Part shown: positions 1 through 6,925 of the stretch, piece after piece
Layout: every line of letters starts with the position of its first letter
Position numbering within the stretch: position 1 is the stretch's first letter
Assembly: GCA_002501695.1 (NCBI GenBank)
Contig: DANZ01000137.1
Location: 1-12,702 of the forward strand
Source of the DNA: Methanolobus sp. UBA474
GTDB taxonomy: Archaea > Halobacteriota > Methanosarcinia > Methanosarcinales > Methanosarcinaceae
Reading direction: 5' to 3'
Length of the DNA: 12,702 bases
Position numbers and translations under genes: made by a program
The notes under the pieces: generated by a model
The model's input: only the letters and a program-made list of their open reading frames with translations
Database searches by the model: none
What the model was told of the DNA's origin: nothing

Positions 1-720
1 TATAAAGAGCTGGGTGCTGAAGTGATAAGAGAGCAGTATATTGGCGAACTCGGTGATATATCATGTTTTGCAGCCGAGTTGGGTGAGGGTTTCAGGCAGA
101 ATGAGCATATCAGGTTCGAAGACCTGCGAAAGCTGCATGGTGTGCTGGATGAACAACTGACATCCGTGGCAGGCAGGGCTATCCATCTGCTTGAATGGGA
201 CATGAAAACCACTTTCTGCGGCCGCTGCGGTTCAAGGACGTTCCGCCGCCAGCAGGAGAGAGCCAAAGAGTGTCCTGACTGCGGTACGCTTTTCTTTCCC
301 AAGATATCTCCTGCCATCATTGTGCTGATACAGAGGCAGGATGAAGCGCTTCTGGCAAGATCACCCGGTTTCCCGGCAGGCCTGTACGGACTCATAGCCG
401 GTTTTGTCGAACCCGGGGAATCAGTTGAGGAAGCCGTGGTCAGGGAGGTAATGGAAGAGGTGGGTATTTCTATAAAAGACATCAAGTACTTCGGAAGCCA
501 GCCATGGCCTTATCCTGACTCCCTGATGATAGGTTTTACTGCCAGGTATGCAGGCGGTGAATTACACATAGATGCAGCGGAGATAGAGGATGCCCGCTGG
601 TTCAGGCATGACGAGATACCGGCAGTTCCCAAAAACAGCAGCATTTCCGGGAGGCTTATATCCGATTTCATTGAAAAACACGCATCTGGCAATGGGAACG
701 GCCTGTTAGCAAAAGAATAA
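1..720 (+). CDS. nudC: NADH pyrophosphatase NudC-type Nudix hydrolase (5'-truncated by window edge)
   Basis: This enzyme hydrolyses NAD(H) or related dinucleotides to mononucleotides (family knowledge); it is probably cytosolic. The frame is open from base 1, so the GTG at 22 is probably internal and the true start lies upstream; family members are usually about 260-280 aa, against 239 codons visible here. Numbering from the GTG, a zinc ribbon with Cys66, Cys69, Cys84 and Cys87 (CGRCG and CPDCG) is followed by a Nudix box at about residues 127-149 (G-x5-E-x7-REVMEEVGI). The NudC-specific signature SQPWPYP lies at 159-165, just after the Nudix box, and separates this protein from generic Nudix enzymes. 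It ends with TAA at 718-720. The downstream gene is 121 bp away and seems to be transcribed separately. Function call is strong; the exact dinucleotide or RNA-cap substrate is unknown. Confidence 0.93.
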   Translation, partial: YKELGAEVIREQYIGELGDISCFAAELGEGFRQNEHIRFEDLRKLHGVLDEQLTSVAGRAIHLLEWDMKTTFCGRCGSRTFRRQQERAKECPDCGTLFFPKISPAIIVLIQRQDEALLARSPGFPAGLYGLIAGFVEPGESVEEAVVREVMEEVGISIKDIKYFGSQPWPYPDSLMIGFTARYAGGELHIDAAEIEDARWFRHDEIPAVPKNSSISGRLISDFIEKHASGNGNGLLAKE

Positions 721-773
721 TGTACAAAAGAATAAATGTATCTATTATACATATCAATAATCATGCATAGTGT

Positions 774-795
774 TCCTTAAGATCAATTTTAAGGA
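774..795 (+). terminator. Small hairpin after nudC, possible terminator or regulatory stem
   Basis: TCCTTAA (774-780) and TTAAGGA (789-795) form a perfect 7-bp stem around an 8-nt loop in the gap between nudC and the secreted protein gene. It has no strong T-run directly after it, so a terminator role is only tentative. The stem is AT-rich and could be chance in this AT-rich gap. Confidence 0.3.
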
Positions 796-841
796 CCCAT
801 GATCAAAAACTGCTAATAGAGCCATTAACGAAGGTGATTGC

Positions 842-2773
842 TTGAAAATATGTACAATGCGGTATACTTTGATAGCTTTGTTATTTATTGTTGGATCCAT
901 ACATGTATGTGCTGCTTTAACGTACTCCGGCGGCGGTGAGTGGGAATACTCAACTGAGATTACCATAAAAGAGAATTCCGGACGGGACCTTACAAACTAT
1001 CAGGTTCCTGTTGTCCTGAGGAGTTCCAATTTTAATTTCTCCAGGGCCCAGGCCGGTGGCCAGGACCTGCGTTTCACTTCCGGTGATAAGCAATTGCAGC
1101 ACTGGGTGGAGGAGTGGAATACCCAGTCAAAAACGGCAACAGTATGGATCCGGATACCCTATGTGGCTTCCGGGGGAAATACCATGATACAGATGCACTA
1201 CGGGAATCCGCTTGCAGCTGACATAAGTTCCGGCACTTCAACTTTTCAGTTCTTTGACGATTTCAGCAGCAATAATCTCGCTTTTGGGAACTGGGAGCAG
1301 TTTACAACAGGCGGAGGCCAGATAGGCGTTGTTTCCGGCACTGCCAGACTGATAGTTCCTGACTACCATCCTGCAGACATTGCCAGGATCAAGACCACAG
1401 ACAATTTCCCCATTAACTCAGTGTTCGTTGTAAAAAGGAAGAAGGTCACCACAGGGACCGACTCACGTGGCCCGGTCATTGTTCAGGGGTTCGTGGACTC
1501 CCGCAACGAGGACAGGAGCTATATGCTTGTCAGTACCGAATTCCTGAACGAGGCAAGTGTCAAGTGGGTGATAAGGAACAGTACAGCCAGTACCAGTTTT
1601 ACCTCATCTGACCTGACAAACATTAACATAGCTGAAGATACGTGGTACACCACCGGGGTTGCATGGTACCTTGAAGACGAGACGGGGAAAGTGGCATTCT
1701 TCAGGAATGGCGTAAGGGACAGCAAAATGGACCTCACCACCACTGAGAAAGCCAATAACCTGAATCTGATCAACGTGAAGGCTTACCTTTCCGCAAGAAC
1801 CTATCCGGACGTTTCAGATAACACCGGTTATGCAGCTTTTGACCATGCCTATGTACGCAAGTTCGTTCCCGACGAGCCCACCGTGACCGTCGGGAAGGCT
1901 GCCGGGGCTGCTGTGCAGGAAAATACAACTGATGTACCAGAGCCTGTAAAGATCAATGTTACTGTACCCGGTGGAGTGATAAATGCGGTCCGCGTCTTTG
2001 ACACCACGACATACGATGCCTCCTTAATGAAAGAGCTCAATGCCAGTGGCTTTAACCTTATAATGGTCCGGACAACCGCAGATAACATATGGGGTCTTGA
2101 GAGATTTGTAAAGGCGGCCCATGAGAACGGTATCCAGGTATATGCGATGCTTATCAGGGACGGCGGGAGTTCCGGGAGCATAACGGATACGGCACAGCAG
2201 ATAGCCGACTATAACAACAAGTCCCTTGCGCGCTTTGACGGGATAAACATTGCACTCAATCCATGCAGTGAAGATCCCGATGAAGCATGCGAGGATAACC
2301 TGGCCATGCTTGAAGACCTGCGTGCAAGTTCCGGCAGCCTGCCTGTAGCCGTTGATGTGCCTGTTTCATACGACAGGTCTGAATTGCAGGAAGTCTCGGA
2401 AAATGTCGAATTCTTCATCCTCCTGACCTATGATGAACAGGGAACGTACCTGAACGATACTGCAACGATAGTTGATTCCGTTTCTGCAAAAATGGGAGAG
2501 ATCCGCGGGGCAGGAGAAAATGCTCTGATAGGCATTGCAGTTGATGAGGATTACATGACCGACACGCAAGTACAGGAACTTATTGAGGGGCTTCAGGACT
2601 ATTATTCCGAAGACACGGCTTTCATGGGCACTTCAATAGTGGTATTCAGTGAGTATCAGGAGTACTCCGAGGTAACGGCGGAAACAGATGAGGGTAGGAC
2701 AATACCGGCTTTTACAGGCATTATTGCCGTCACTATGCTGCTGGCCGGAGCATATGTGGTAAGAAAAAGATAA
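842..2773 (+). CDS. Secreted DUF2341 protein with degenerate GH18-like barrel and archaeosortase-type C-terminal anchor
   Basis: A TTG start at 842 is preferred because AGGTG (832-836) lies 5 nt upstream; an in-frame ATG at 857 is the alternative. Residues 7-25 form a signal peptide. Residues about 36-140 match the DUF2341 pattern (LTNYQVPVVL, RIPYV near 104-108, MHYGNP at 118-123, FFDDF at 137-141). Residues 141-345 look like a beta-rich, LamG/concanavalin-like domain. Residues 380-605 alternate strands and helices like an eight-stranded alpha/beta barrel. Two GH18-like landmarks are visible, DGINIALN at 466-473 and LLTYDEQG at 527-534, but the catalytic Asp and Glu of the DGxDxDxE motif are replaced (Ala471, Asn473). 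The tail IPAFTG, a hydrophobic helix (about 624-640) and RKR resemble archaeosortase (PGF-CTERM-like) sorting signals. Several N-x-S/T sequons suggest surface glycosylation. Likely a cell-surface carbohydrate- or matrix-binding protein; the ligand is unknown. Confidence 0.82.
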   Translation: MKICTMRYTLIALLFIVGSIHVCAALTYSGGGEWEYSTEITIKENSGRDLTNYQVPVVLRSSNFNFSRAQAGGQDLRFTSGDKQLQHWVEEWNTQSKTATVWIRIPYVASGGNTMIQMHYGNPLAADISSGTSTFQFFDDFSSNNLAFGNWEQFTTGGGQIGVVSGTARLIVPDYHPADIARIKTTDNFPINSVFVVKRKKVTTGTDSRGPVIVQGFVDSRNEDRSYMLVSTEFLNEASVKWVIRNSTASTSFTSSDLTNINIAEDTWYTTGVAWYLEDETGKVAFFRNGVRDSKMDLTTTEKANNLNLINVKAYLSARTYPDVSDNTGYAAFDHAYVRKFVPDEPTVTVGKAAGAAVQENTTDVPEPVKINVTVPGGVINAVRVFDTTTYDASLMKELNASGFNLIMVRTTADNIWGLERFVKAAHENGIQVYAMLIRDGGSSGSITDTAQQIADYNNKSLARFDGINIALNPCSEDPDEACEDNLAMLEDLRASSGSLPVAVDVPVSYDRSELQEVSENVEFFILLTYDEQGTYLNDTATIVDSVSAKMGEIRGAGENALIGIAVDEDYMTDTQVQELIEGLQDYYSEDTAFMGTSIVVFSEYQEYSEVTAETDEGRTIPAFTGIIAVTMLLAGAYVVRKR

Positions 2774-2784
2774 TATGATAAAAA

Positions 2785-2808
2785 GATGATGTGACAGCTC
2801 ACATCATC
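2785..2808. terminator. Bidirectional terminator between convergent genes
   Basis: GATGATGTGA (2785-2794) and TCACATCATC (2799-2808) form a perfect 10-bp stem with a CAGC loop. T-rich sequence follows on the plus strand (2811-2830), and the complement of an A-rich stretch gives T-rich sequence on the minus strand (2761-2784). It sits between the stop of the secreted protein gene and the stop of the acyl-CoA synthetase, so it can serve both. Confidence 0.75.
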
Positions 2809-2841
2809 CCTCTATTTTGCTTACTTTTTTGCTTACAAAAT

Positions 2842-4488
2842 TTAAGTCAAGTCATTTTTCCTGAGCAGTTCAATAGCCAGGTCCTTCAGTTTGAACTTCT
2901 GGACCTTTCCGCTTGCGGTCAGCGGGAACTCCTCCACGAAGAAAACATGTTTGGGCACTTTGTAGCGTGCTATCCTTGACAGTGCATAGTCCCTTACATC
3001 CTCTTCGGTGAGAGCGGCATCTGTACTAGGTATGATGAAGGCTCCTACTATCTCACCGTATTTCTTGTCAGGTATGCCTACCACCTGGGCACTCTTTACT
3101 CCGGGCATGGTGAAAAGGAATTCCTCGATCTCCCTGGGATATACGTTCTCGCCACCCCTGATTATCATATCCTTTATACGCCCTGTTATACGGTAGTAGC
3201 CGTTCTCATCGCAGGTACCCAGGTCTCCGCTATGGAGCCAGCCGTTCTCATCAATTGCCTTTTTTGTCTCTTCAGGCATCTTGTAATAGCCCTTCATGAC
3301 ATTATAACCGCGGCAGCATATCTCTCCAATAGTATTTGGCGGAAGGGGCATATAGGTTTCAGGATCCATCACTGCTGCTTCAACACCAGGGAAGACCCGT
3401 CCGACTGTCTCCACGCGCAGTTCGATCGGGTCGTCAGTTGTGGTCTGGGTGATCCCCGGAGAGGCCTCTGTCAGGCCATACACAATAGTGATCTCGTTGC
3501 AGTTCATTTCATTGATGACCTTTTTCATGGAATCAATAGGACAGGTCGAACCCGCCATTATTCCCGTGCGCAGGGAAGAAAGGTCGAACATCCTGAACAT
3601 CGGATGAGTGTATTCGGCAATGAACATTGTGGGAACCCCGTATAAGGCCGTACACTTCTCTTTCTGGACAGCCGCCAGCACCATCAGCGGATCATAGAGT
3701 TCCAGCATCACAAGCGTTGCCCGGTGTGTCAGGACAGCCATTACCCCCAGCACGATCCCAAAGCAGTGGAATAACGGGACAGGAAGGCACAGGCGGTCAT
3801 CGCAAGTGAACTTCTGCCTGTCTCCGATCGAAAGCCCGTTGTTGAGGATATTGCTGTGTGTCAGCATAACGCCTTTCGGGAAACCTGTAGTGCCTGATGT
3901 ATATTGCATATTGATCACATCATCGCAGTCAAGTGTCGACTTGATCTTTTCAAGCTTCTCGTCGGTAGTGTGCTGTCCCAGCAACATCAGTTCACGGGTG
4001 TTGTACATTCCGCGATGCTTTTCCTGACCGATGAAAATAACGCTTTTCAGATGCGGGAATCTTTTGCTCTTCAGGTTTCCGCGGTTCTGTGTCTTTAATT
4101 CGGGAACCAGCTCATACATTATATCAATGTAATTCACATCCCTGAAACCATCTATGATCGCAAGCGTCTTCAGATCAGCCTGGTCTATGACATACTCCAG
4201 TTCATGGATCTTGTATGCGGTATTGACTGTGACGAGAACTGCACCTATCTTGGAGGTCGCGAACATGAAGGTCAGCCAGTCAGGCACATTCTTTGCCCAT
4301 ATGCCCACATGGTCACCCTTCCCTATACCTATCTCCAGCAGGCCTTTAGCCATCATGTTAACTCGCTCGTCGAACTGCTTATAGGTGAACCTGAGGTCTC
4401 TGTCAGGATATACTATGAATTCCCTGTCAGGCTCTATCCTGGCCTGTTCTTCGAGTAACCCGCCAATGGTATCTTTTACAAACGGCAT
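2842..4488 (-). CDS. Medium/long-chain acyl-CoA synthetase (AMP-forming, ANL superfamily)
   Basis: The enzyme activates a carboxylic acid to acyl-AMP and then acyl-CoA, using ATP and CoA. At 548 aa it has the usual length for the ACSF2/YngI-like fatty acyl-CoA synthetases. Visible motifs are the P-loop YTSGTTGFPKG (196-206), the A5 motif VYGLTEASP (336-344), SGDLG (420-424), the hinge and A8 motif GRIKDMIIRGGENVYP (436-451) and the catalytic A10 lysine in SGKVQK (Lys528). No signal peptide or membrane segment is seen, so it is cytosolic. The start at 4488 has a good ribosome site, AGGAG, about 9 nt upstream. It is the last gene of a three-gene minus-strand operon, 20 bp after the thioesterase gene and ending at the bidirectional terminator. 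All catalytic motifs are intact. The chain length is not decidable; branched medium-chain acids are a possibility because such synthetases are known in Methanosarcina. Confidence 0.92.
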   Translation of the reverse strand: MPFVKDTIGGLLEEQARIEPDREFIVYPDRDLRFTYKQFDERVNMMAKGLLEIGIGKGDHVGIWAKNVPDWLTFMFATSKIGAVLVTVNTAYKIHELEYVIDQADLKTLAIIDGFRDVNYIDIMYELVPELKTQNRGNLKSKRFPHLKSVIFIGQEKHRGMYNTRELMLLGQHTTDEKLEKIKSTLDCDDVINMQYTSGTTGFPKGVMLTHSNILNNGLSIGDRQKFTCDDRLCLPVPLFHCFGIVLGVMAVLTHRATLVMLELYDPLMVLAAVQKEKCTALYGVPTMFIAEYTHPMFRMFDLSSLRTGIMAGSTCPIDSMKKVINEMNCNEITIVYGLTEASPGITQTTTDDPIELRVETVGRVFPGVEAAVMDPETYMPLPPNTIGEICCRGYNVMKGYYKMPEETKKAIDENGWLHSGDLGTCDENGYYRITGRIKDMIIRGGENVYPREIEEFLFTMPGVKSAQVVGIPDKKYGEIVGAFIIPSTDAALTEEDVRDYALSRIARYKVPKHVFFVEEFPLTASGKVQKFKLKDLAIELLRKNDLT

Positions 4489-4508
4489 GATATCCAGCTC
4501 CTAAAATG

Positions 4509-4928
4509 TCATTTTTTTCCTATGTCTTCCGCATTTACAAGATGTTCTTCCAGCGATCTCCTGATCGGGTCCGGAACGGGTACCGATCTCTTGTTGATGA
4601 AATCATAATGAACGATCACTACCTGTCCTTTGGCACACAGTTTCCCGTTCTGCCATGCGTCATGCCCGATCGTGAAGGAAGAATTACCTATCCTGGTGAT
4701 ATAGGTGCGGATGTCCACATCAAAGCCATAGGTTATCTCGCCTACATAATCATACTCCGATCTGGCAAGGATGAGTTTCCATTTCTCAAAGCTCAGATCA
4801 AGGTCAGGTGTGAAGAGCCTGAACACAGGATTGCGTGCCTGTTCGAACCAGATGGCAATTGAGATATTGTTCGCATGTTTCAGTCCGTCGATGTCTCCGA
4901 ATCGCGGTGTTACCGTTGTTGTAAACAT
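4509..4928 (-). CDS. Hotdog-fold acyl-CoA thioesterase (4HBT/YbgC-like)
   Basis: This 139-aa protein has the single hotdog-domain length. The N-terminal motif RFGDIDGLKHANN (residues 9-21) matches the active-site loop of the 4-hydroxybenzoyl-CoA thioesterase family, in which an aspartate (Asp12 or Asp14 here) takes part in thioester hydrolysis. It is followed by a hydrophobic helix with WFEQARN (27-33) typical of the fold. It should release free acid and CoA from an acyl-CoA in the cytosol. It lies 18 bp after the XRE-cupin gene and 20 bp before the acyl-CoA synthetase, so the three are probably co-transcribed. Having opposite activities in one operon suggests control of acyl-CoA pool size, or clean-up of a mis-activated acyl group. 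The substrate cannot be read from sequence. Confidence 0.87.
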   Translation of the reverse strand: MFTTTVTPRFGDIDGLKHANNISIAIWFEQARNPVFRLFTPDLDLSFEKWKLILARSEYDYVGEITYGFDVDIRTYITRIGNSSFTIGHDAWQNGKLCAKGQVVIVHYDFINKRSVPVPDPIRRSLEEHLVNAEDIGKK

Positions 4929-4946
4929 ATATATCGTCCGTTAAGA

Positions 4947-5522
4947 TCAGAAAGGTGCATACACCACTGCAAGGATCTGCGCGTCGGCATCTACAGCATG
5001 AACATGATGCGGTACTACTGAATCATAATAGATACTGTCGCCGGCAGTAAGGTTATACTTGTCTTTTCCGTAAAGGATCTCGATAGCTCCCTTCAGTACA
5101 TAGATGAATTCTTCCCCTTCATGAGAAGAGAGTTTGGCTTCATCTGACATGGGGGGATGGACATCAATCAGGAATGGTTCCATATGACGATCTGCCTTAT
5201 CCCTGGCAAGAGAGAAAAAGTCCAGGGTACTGGTCTTGCACTTTTCGCAGTTTCCGGAAAAGCGCACCACATTGGCTGATCTGCCTGATCTCGCAATGAC
5301 AGGTGCGTTATGCGGAGCGTCATCGAGGAAAGTGCCCAGACGGACCCCAAGTGCCCTGGCTATCTGCATCAGGGGAGTCAGTGATGGGATGAGCGCTCCT
5401 TTTTCAAGCTCGCCTATGAGTTCCGCATTTGTGTTGCTGGCCTGTGCCAGATCTTCCACCGACATTTCCTGCGTCTCTCTAATCTGGCGTATCTTATTGC
5501 CTATCAGGTTTTTTTCCGACAT
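4947..5522 (-). CDS. XRE-family transcriptional regulator with C-terminal cupin domain
   Basis: Residues 9-66 form an XRE/Cro-type helix-turn-helix (IRQIRETQEMSVEDLAQ, with the recognition-helix stretch NTNAELIGELEKG). Residues about 118-190 are a cupin_2 barrel: SSHEGEEFIYVLKG (132-145) corresponds to cupin motif 1 and GDSIYYDSVVPHHVH (161-175) to motif 2, with His134, Glu137/138 and His172/173/175 as candidate metal or ligand residues. A CEKC pair (Cys92, Cys95) lies between the domains and could bind metal or sense redox state. It is the first gene of the operon with the thioesterase and acyl-CoA synthetase. A GAGGA ribosome site lies about 8 nt upstream of the start. By analogy to similar operons it probably senses a small ligand, perhaps an acyl compound, and controls its own operon; the ligand is inferred, not seen. 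Confidence 0.9.
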   Translation of the reverse strand: MSEKNLIGNKIRQIRETQEMSVEDLAQASNTNAELIGELEKGALIPSLTPLMQIARALGVRLGTFLDDAPHNAPVIARSGRSANVVRFSGNCEKCKTSTLDFFSLARDKADRHMEPFLIDVHPPMSDEAKLSSHEGEEFIYVLKGAIEILYGKDKYNLTAGDSIYYDSVVPHHVHAVDADAQILAVVYAPF

Positions 5523-5594
5523 GGTACTGTCCTCATATATTCGACTAAATAGAATGAACAGATAATAGGATAACGTAATGCGTATGGCTTTTTG

Positions 5595-5621
5595 AGTTAT
5601 AAGAATTACCTTATTGCAATA
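5595..5621 (-). promoter_or_regulatory. Candidate promoter and palindromic operator for the XRE-thioesterase-synthetase operon
   Basis: Read on the minus strand, CTTATAAC (5596-5603) is a TATA-like element about 75 nt before the XRE start. A perfect 10-bp palindrome TATTGCAATA (5612-5621) lies just upstream of it, where an activator or repressor could meet TBP/TFB. A site for the XRE-cupin protein itself is an inference. Confidence 0.35.
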
Positions 5622-5651
5622 TTTCGCATACTACAGGTAAGGCCCATTATA

Positions 5652-5665
5652 AACCCAGGTGGGTT
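5652..5665. repeat. Short GC-containing inverted repeat AACCCA/TGGGTT
   Basis: AACCCA (5652-5657) and TGGGTT (5660-5665) are perfect 6-bp arms around GG, in the AT-rich gap between the divergently oriented XRE operon and small ORF. The 2-nt spacer is too short for a good RNA hairpin, so a protein-binding dyad is more likely than a terminator. It could serve either flanking gene. Confidence 0.3.
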
Positions 5666-5719
5666 AAGAAAGGATGCAGCAGTTATTAAATTATTCGCTT
5701 TGATAAGCCGGCGGGAAGC

Positions 5720-5727
5720 ATAAATAC
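5720..5727 (+). promoter_or_regulatory. TATA box for a leaderless small ORF
   Basis: ATAAATAC, preceded by the purine-rich GCGGGAAGC, resembles an archaeal BRE/TATA pair. Its centre is about 28-30 nt before the ATG at 5753. With the normal archaeal TATA-to-start distance the transcript would begin at, or a few bases before, the start codon, giving a leaderless mRNA. Confidence 0.45.
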
Positions 5728-5752
5728 AGGGTGCCTGACAGCACTTAGAACT

Positions 5753-5878
5753 ATGCCGGCTTTACGGGAATGTCACTCGCCTGGCTTATGCAGGAAGATA
5801 AAAGAGACATATGGCAGGGCAATGATCTTAGCTGGCCTTAAGTTCAGGGCGCTCAGATGTAATAAAGGACTTAGCTGA
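5753..5878 (+). CDS. Candidate small basic cysteine-containing protein (41 aa)
   Basis: A 41-codon ORF runs from ATG 5753 to TGA 5876-5878. The product is rich in Arg and Lys, with cysteines at residues 7, 13 and 37 and a short hydrophobic stretch near 24-29 (MILAGL). Arginine is encoded mostly by AGG and AGA, as in the neighbouring real genes. No ribosome site is seen, but a TATA-like box lies at the right distance for a leaderless transcript. I do not recognise the protein. The basic composition and spaced cysteines would suit a small nucleic-acid- or metal-binding protein, but that is only a guess. It could also be chance in a 440-bp gap. It lies 88 bp before the frameshifted regulator on the same strand. 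Confidence 0.45.
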   Translation: MPALRECHSPGLCRKIKETYGRAMILAGLKFRALRCNKGLS

Positions 5879-5900
5879 TCACATTTAAATTTCTGTTTCT

Positions 5901-5908
5901 TTTAAATA
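5901..5908 (+). promoter_or_regulatory. TATA-like element before the frameshifted regulator
   Basis: TTTAAATA lies about 60 nt before the ATG at 5967 and is followed by CTAC. Its context resembles the elements before the three paralogs (TAAATA, one base, then a C/A-rich triplet). Confidence 0.4.
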
Positions 5909-5966
5909 CTACGGCCTTCATAAGATATAGTGAAAAAGAAAGGTCTTTCAGGAGCTGGAATGTGGA

Positions 5967-6748
5967 ATGAAGCCGCTAATGGACTTGATATTCGCATCTG
6001 AAAAGAGAATGAACCTGCTTTTAATGCTGCATGACGGGCGAAAGGAATAACGACACTCACAGAATCCCTGGACACGACAAGAACGGCTTTACTCCCTCAG
6101 ACGAAGATATTAAATGAAAAGCATCTTATCAGAAGGGTTGATGACAGCTATGAACTGACGACCCTGGGGAAACTCATAGTAGACAGGATGCTGCCTTTAA
6201 CAGAAATGGCCACCTTGCTGAGTTGTGAGTGGGATTATCTGGGTACTCATTACCTGGACTTCATTCCTCCGGACCTCTTAAGAAGGACAGATGAACTGGG
6301 CGAATGCTATGTAGTTGAGACTACATTACCTGAATTATTTGACGTGAATGAGGAAATGCTACAAAAAGCAAGAGAGTCAAAGTTTTACTATGAGGTGACT
6401 TCATCCATTCACCCTCACTTTGGGAATATATTCTCAGAATTAACAGCCGAAGGTGTGAACATATCATTGATCATTTCAAGAAGCCTTCATGAGAAACTTA
6501 TAAAAGACAACTGTAAAGAGTTCCAGGCAATACTGGGGAATTCAGGCATTACACTATATGTTTATCCCGGGAATTTTGAGTTCATATCCTTTACGCTTGC
6601 TGACCACACGATCTTATTACGGCTCTTAACGCAGGAAGGCTATTATGATAACAAACAGATCATGTTCGCTAAGGGGAATGCTCATCAGTGGGGAGAAGAG
6701 TTCTTTGAATACTATAAAGCAAGGTCAGAGCGGATAAGGGGAATATAA
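5967..6748 (+). pseudogene. FilR1/DUF1724-family wHTH regulator, frameshifted
   Basis: Read from ATG 5967, the protein begins like its intact paralogs (MKPLMDLIFASEKR) but meets a stop at 6048-6050 after 27 codons. One base out of phase, from about 6044, the homology continues without loss (residues matching TTLTESLDTTRTALLPQ, then YELTTLGKLIVD) through to 6748. The total equals 260 codons if one base is restored in the run CGAAAGGAA near 6039-6047, matching the 261 aa of the paralogs. The C-terminal FilR1-type sensor (from about 6350; HPHFGNIFSEL at about 6409-6441) is intact. The final residues differ from the KDSVPITEI-like ending of two paralogs. AGGAG (5950-5954) is the ribosome site. 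Either a genuine single-base deletion has silenced the gene or this is a sequencing error. An internal restart at ATG 6188 would lack the DNA-binding domain. Confidence 0.8.
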
Positions 6749-6855
6749 GGGATCATGAAAAAAGATCGTTTCAGGATCTGAATCATGTTCTTTTGAACAG
6801 TTATTGGTCATTAATGATATGGGTGATATTTTAAAGGTAATAGTGTATAAATTCC

Positions 6856-6863
6856 TATAAATA
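6856..6863 (+). promoter_or_regulatory. TATA box before the second regulator
   Basis: TATAAATA, followed by GCACG, is 63 nt before the presumed CTG start at 6926. A second candidate, GTATAAATT (6845-6853), lies just upstream. Transcription would start near 6888. Confidence 0.5.
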
Positions 6864-6925
6864 GCACGAGCTCTATACTTTCTTAACAGGAATAAATATA
6901 TCGATTCATCATTGGGGTTGAGTCA

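Noticed and set aside
711..735. Direct repeat AAAAGAATAA (711-720 and 726-735) at the end of nudC
   Set aside because: Only two copies of a low-complexity AT-rich 10-mer; chance or slippage is the simplest explanation.
2815..2836. Direct repeat TTTTGCTTAC twice with a 12-bp period after the terminator
   Set aside because: Short T-rich duplication in a terminator tail; no sign of an integration site or iteron array.
3232..3645. 137-codon plus-strand ORF inside the acyl-CoA synthetase gene
   Set aside because: It lies antisense to a gene with all catalytic motifs, and its product is rich in His/Cys/Arg with no motif; a shadow frame.
5967..6250. Programmed frameshifting in the first regulator
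   Set aside because: The junction has only AAA and no strong slippery heptamer or downstream structure seen; a deletion or sequencing error is more likely.
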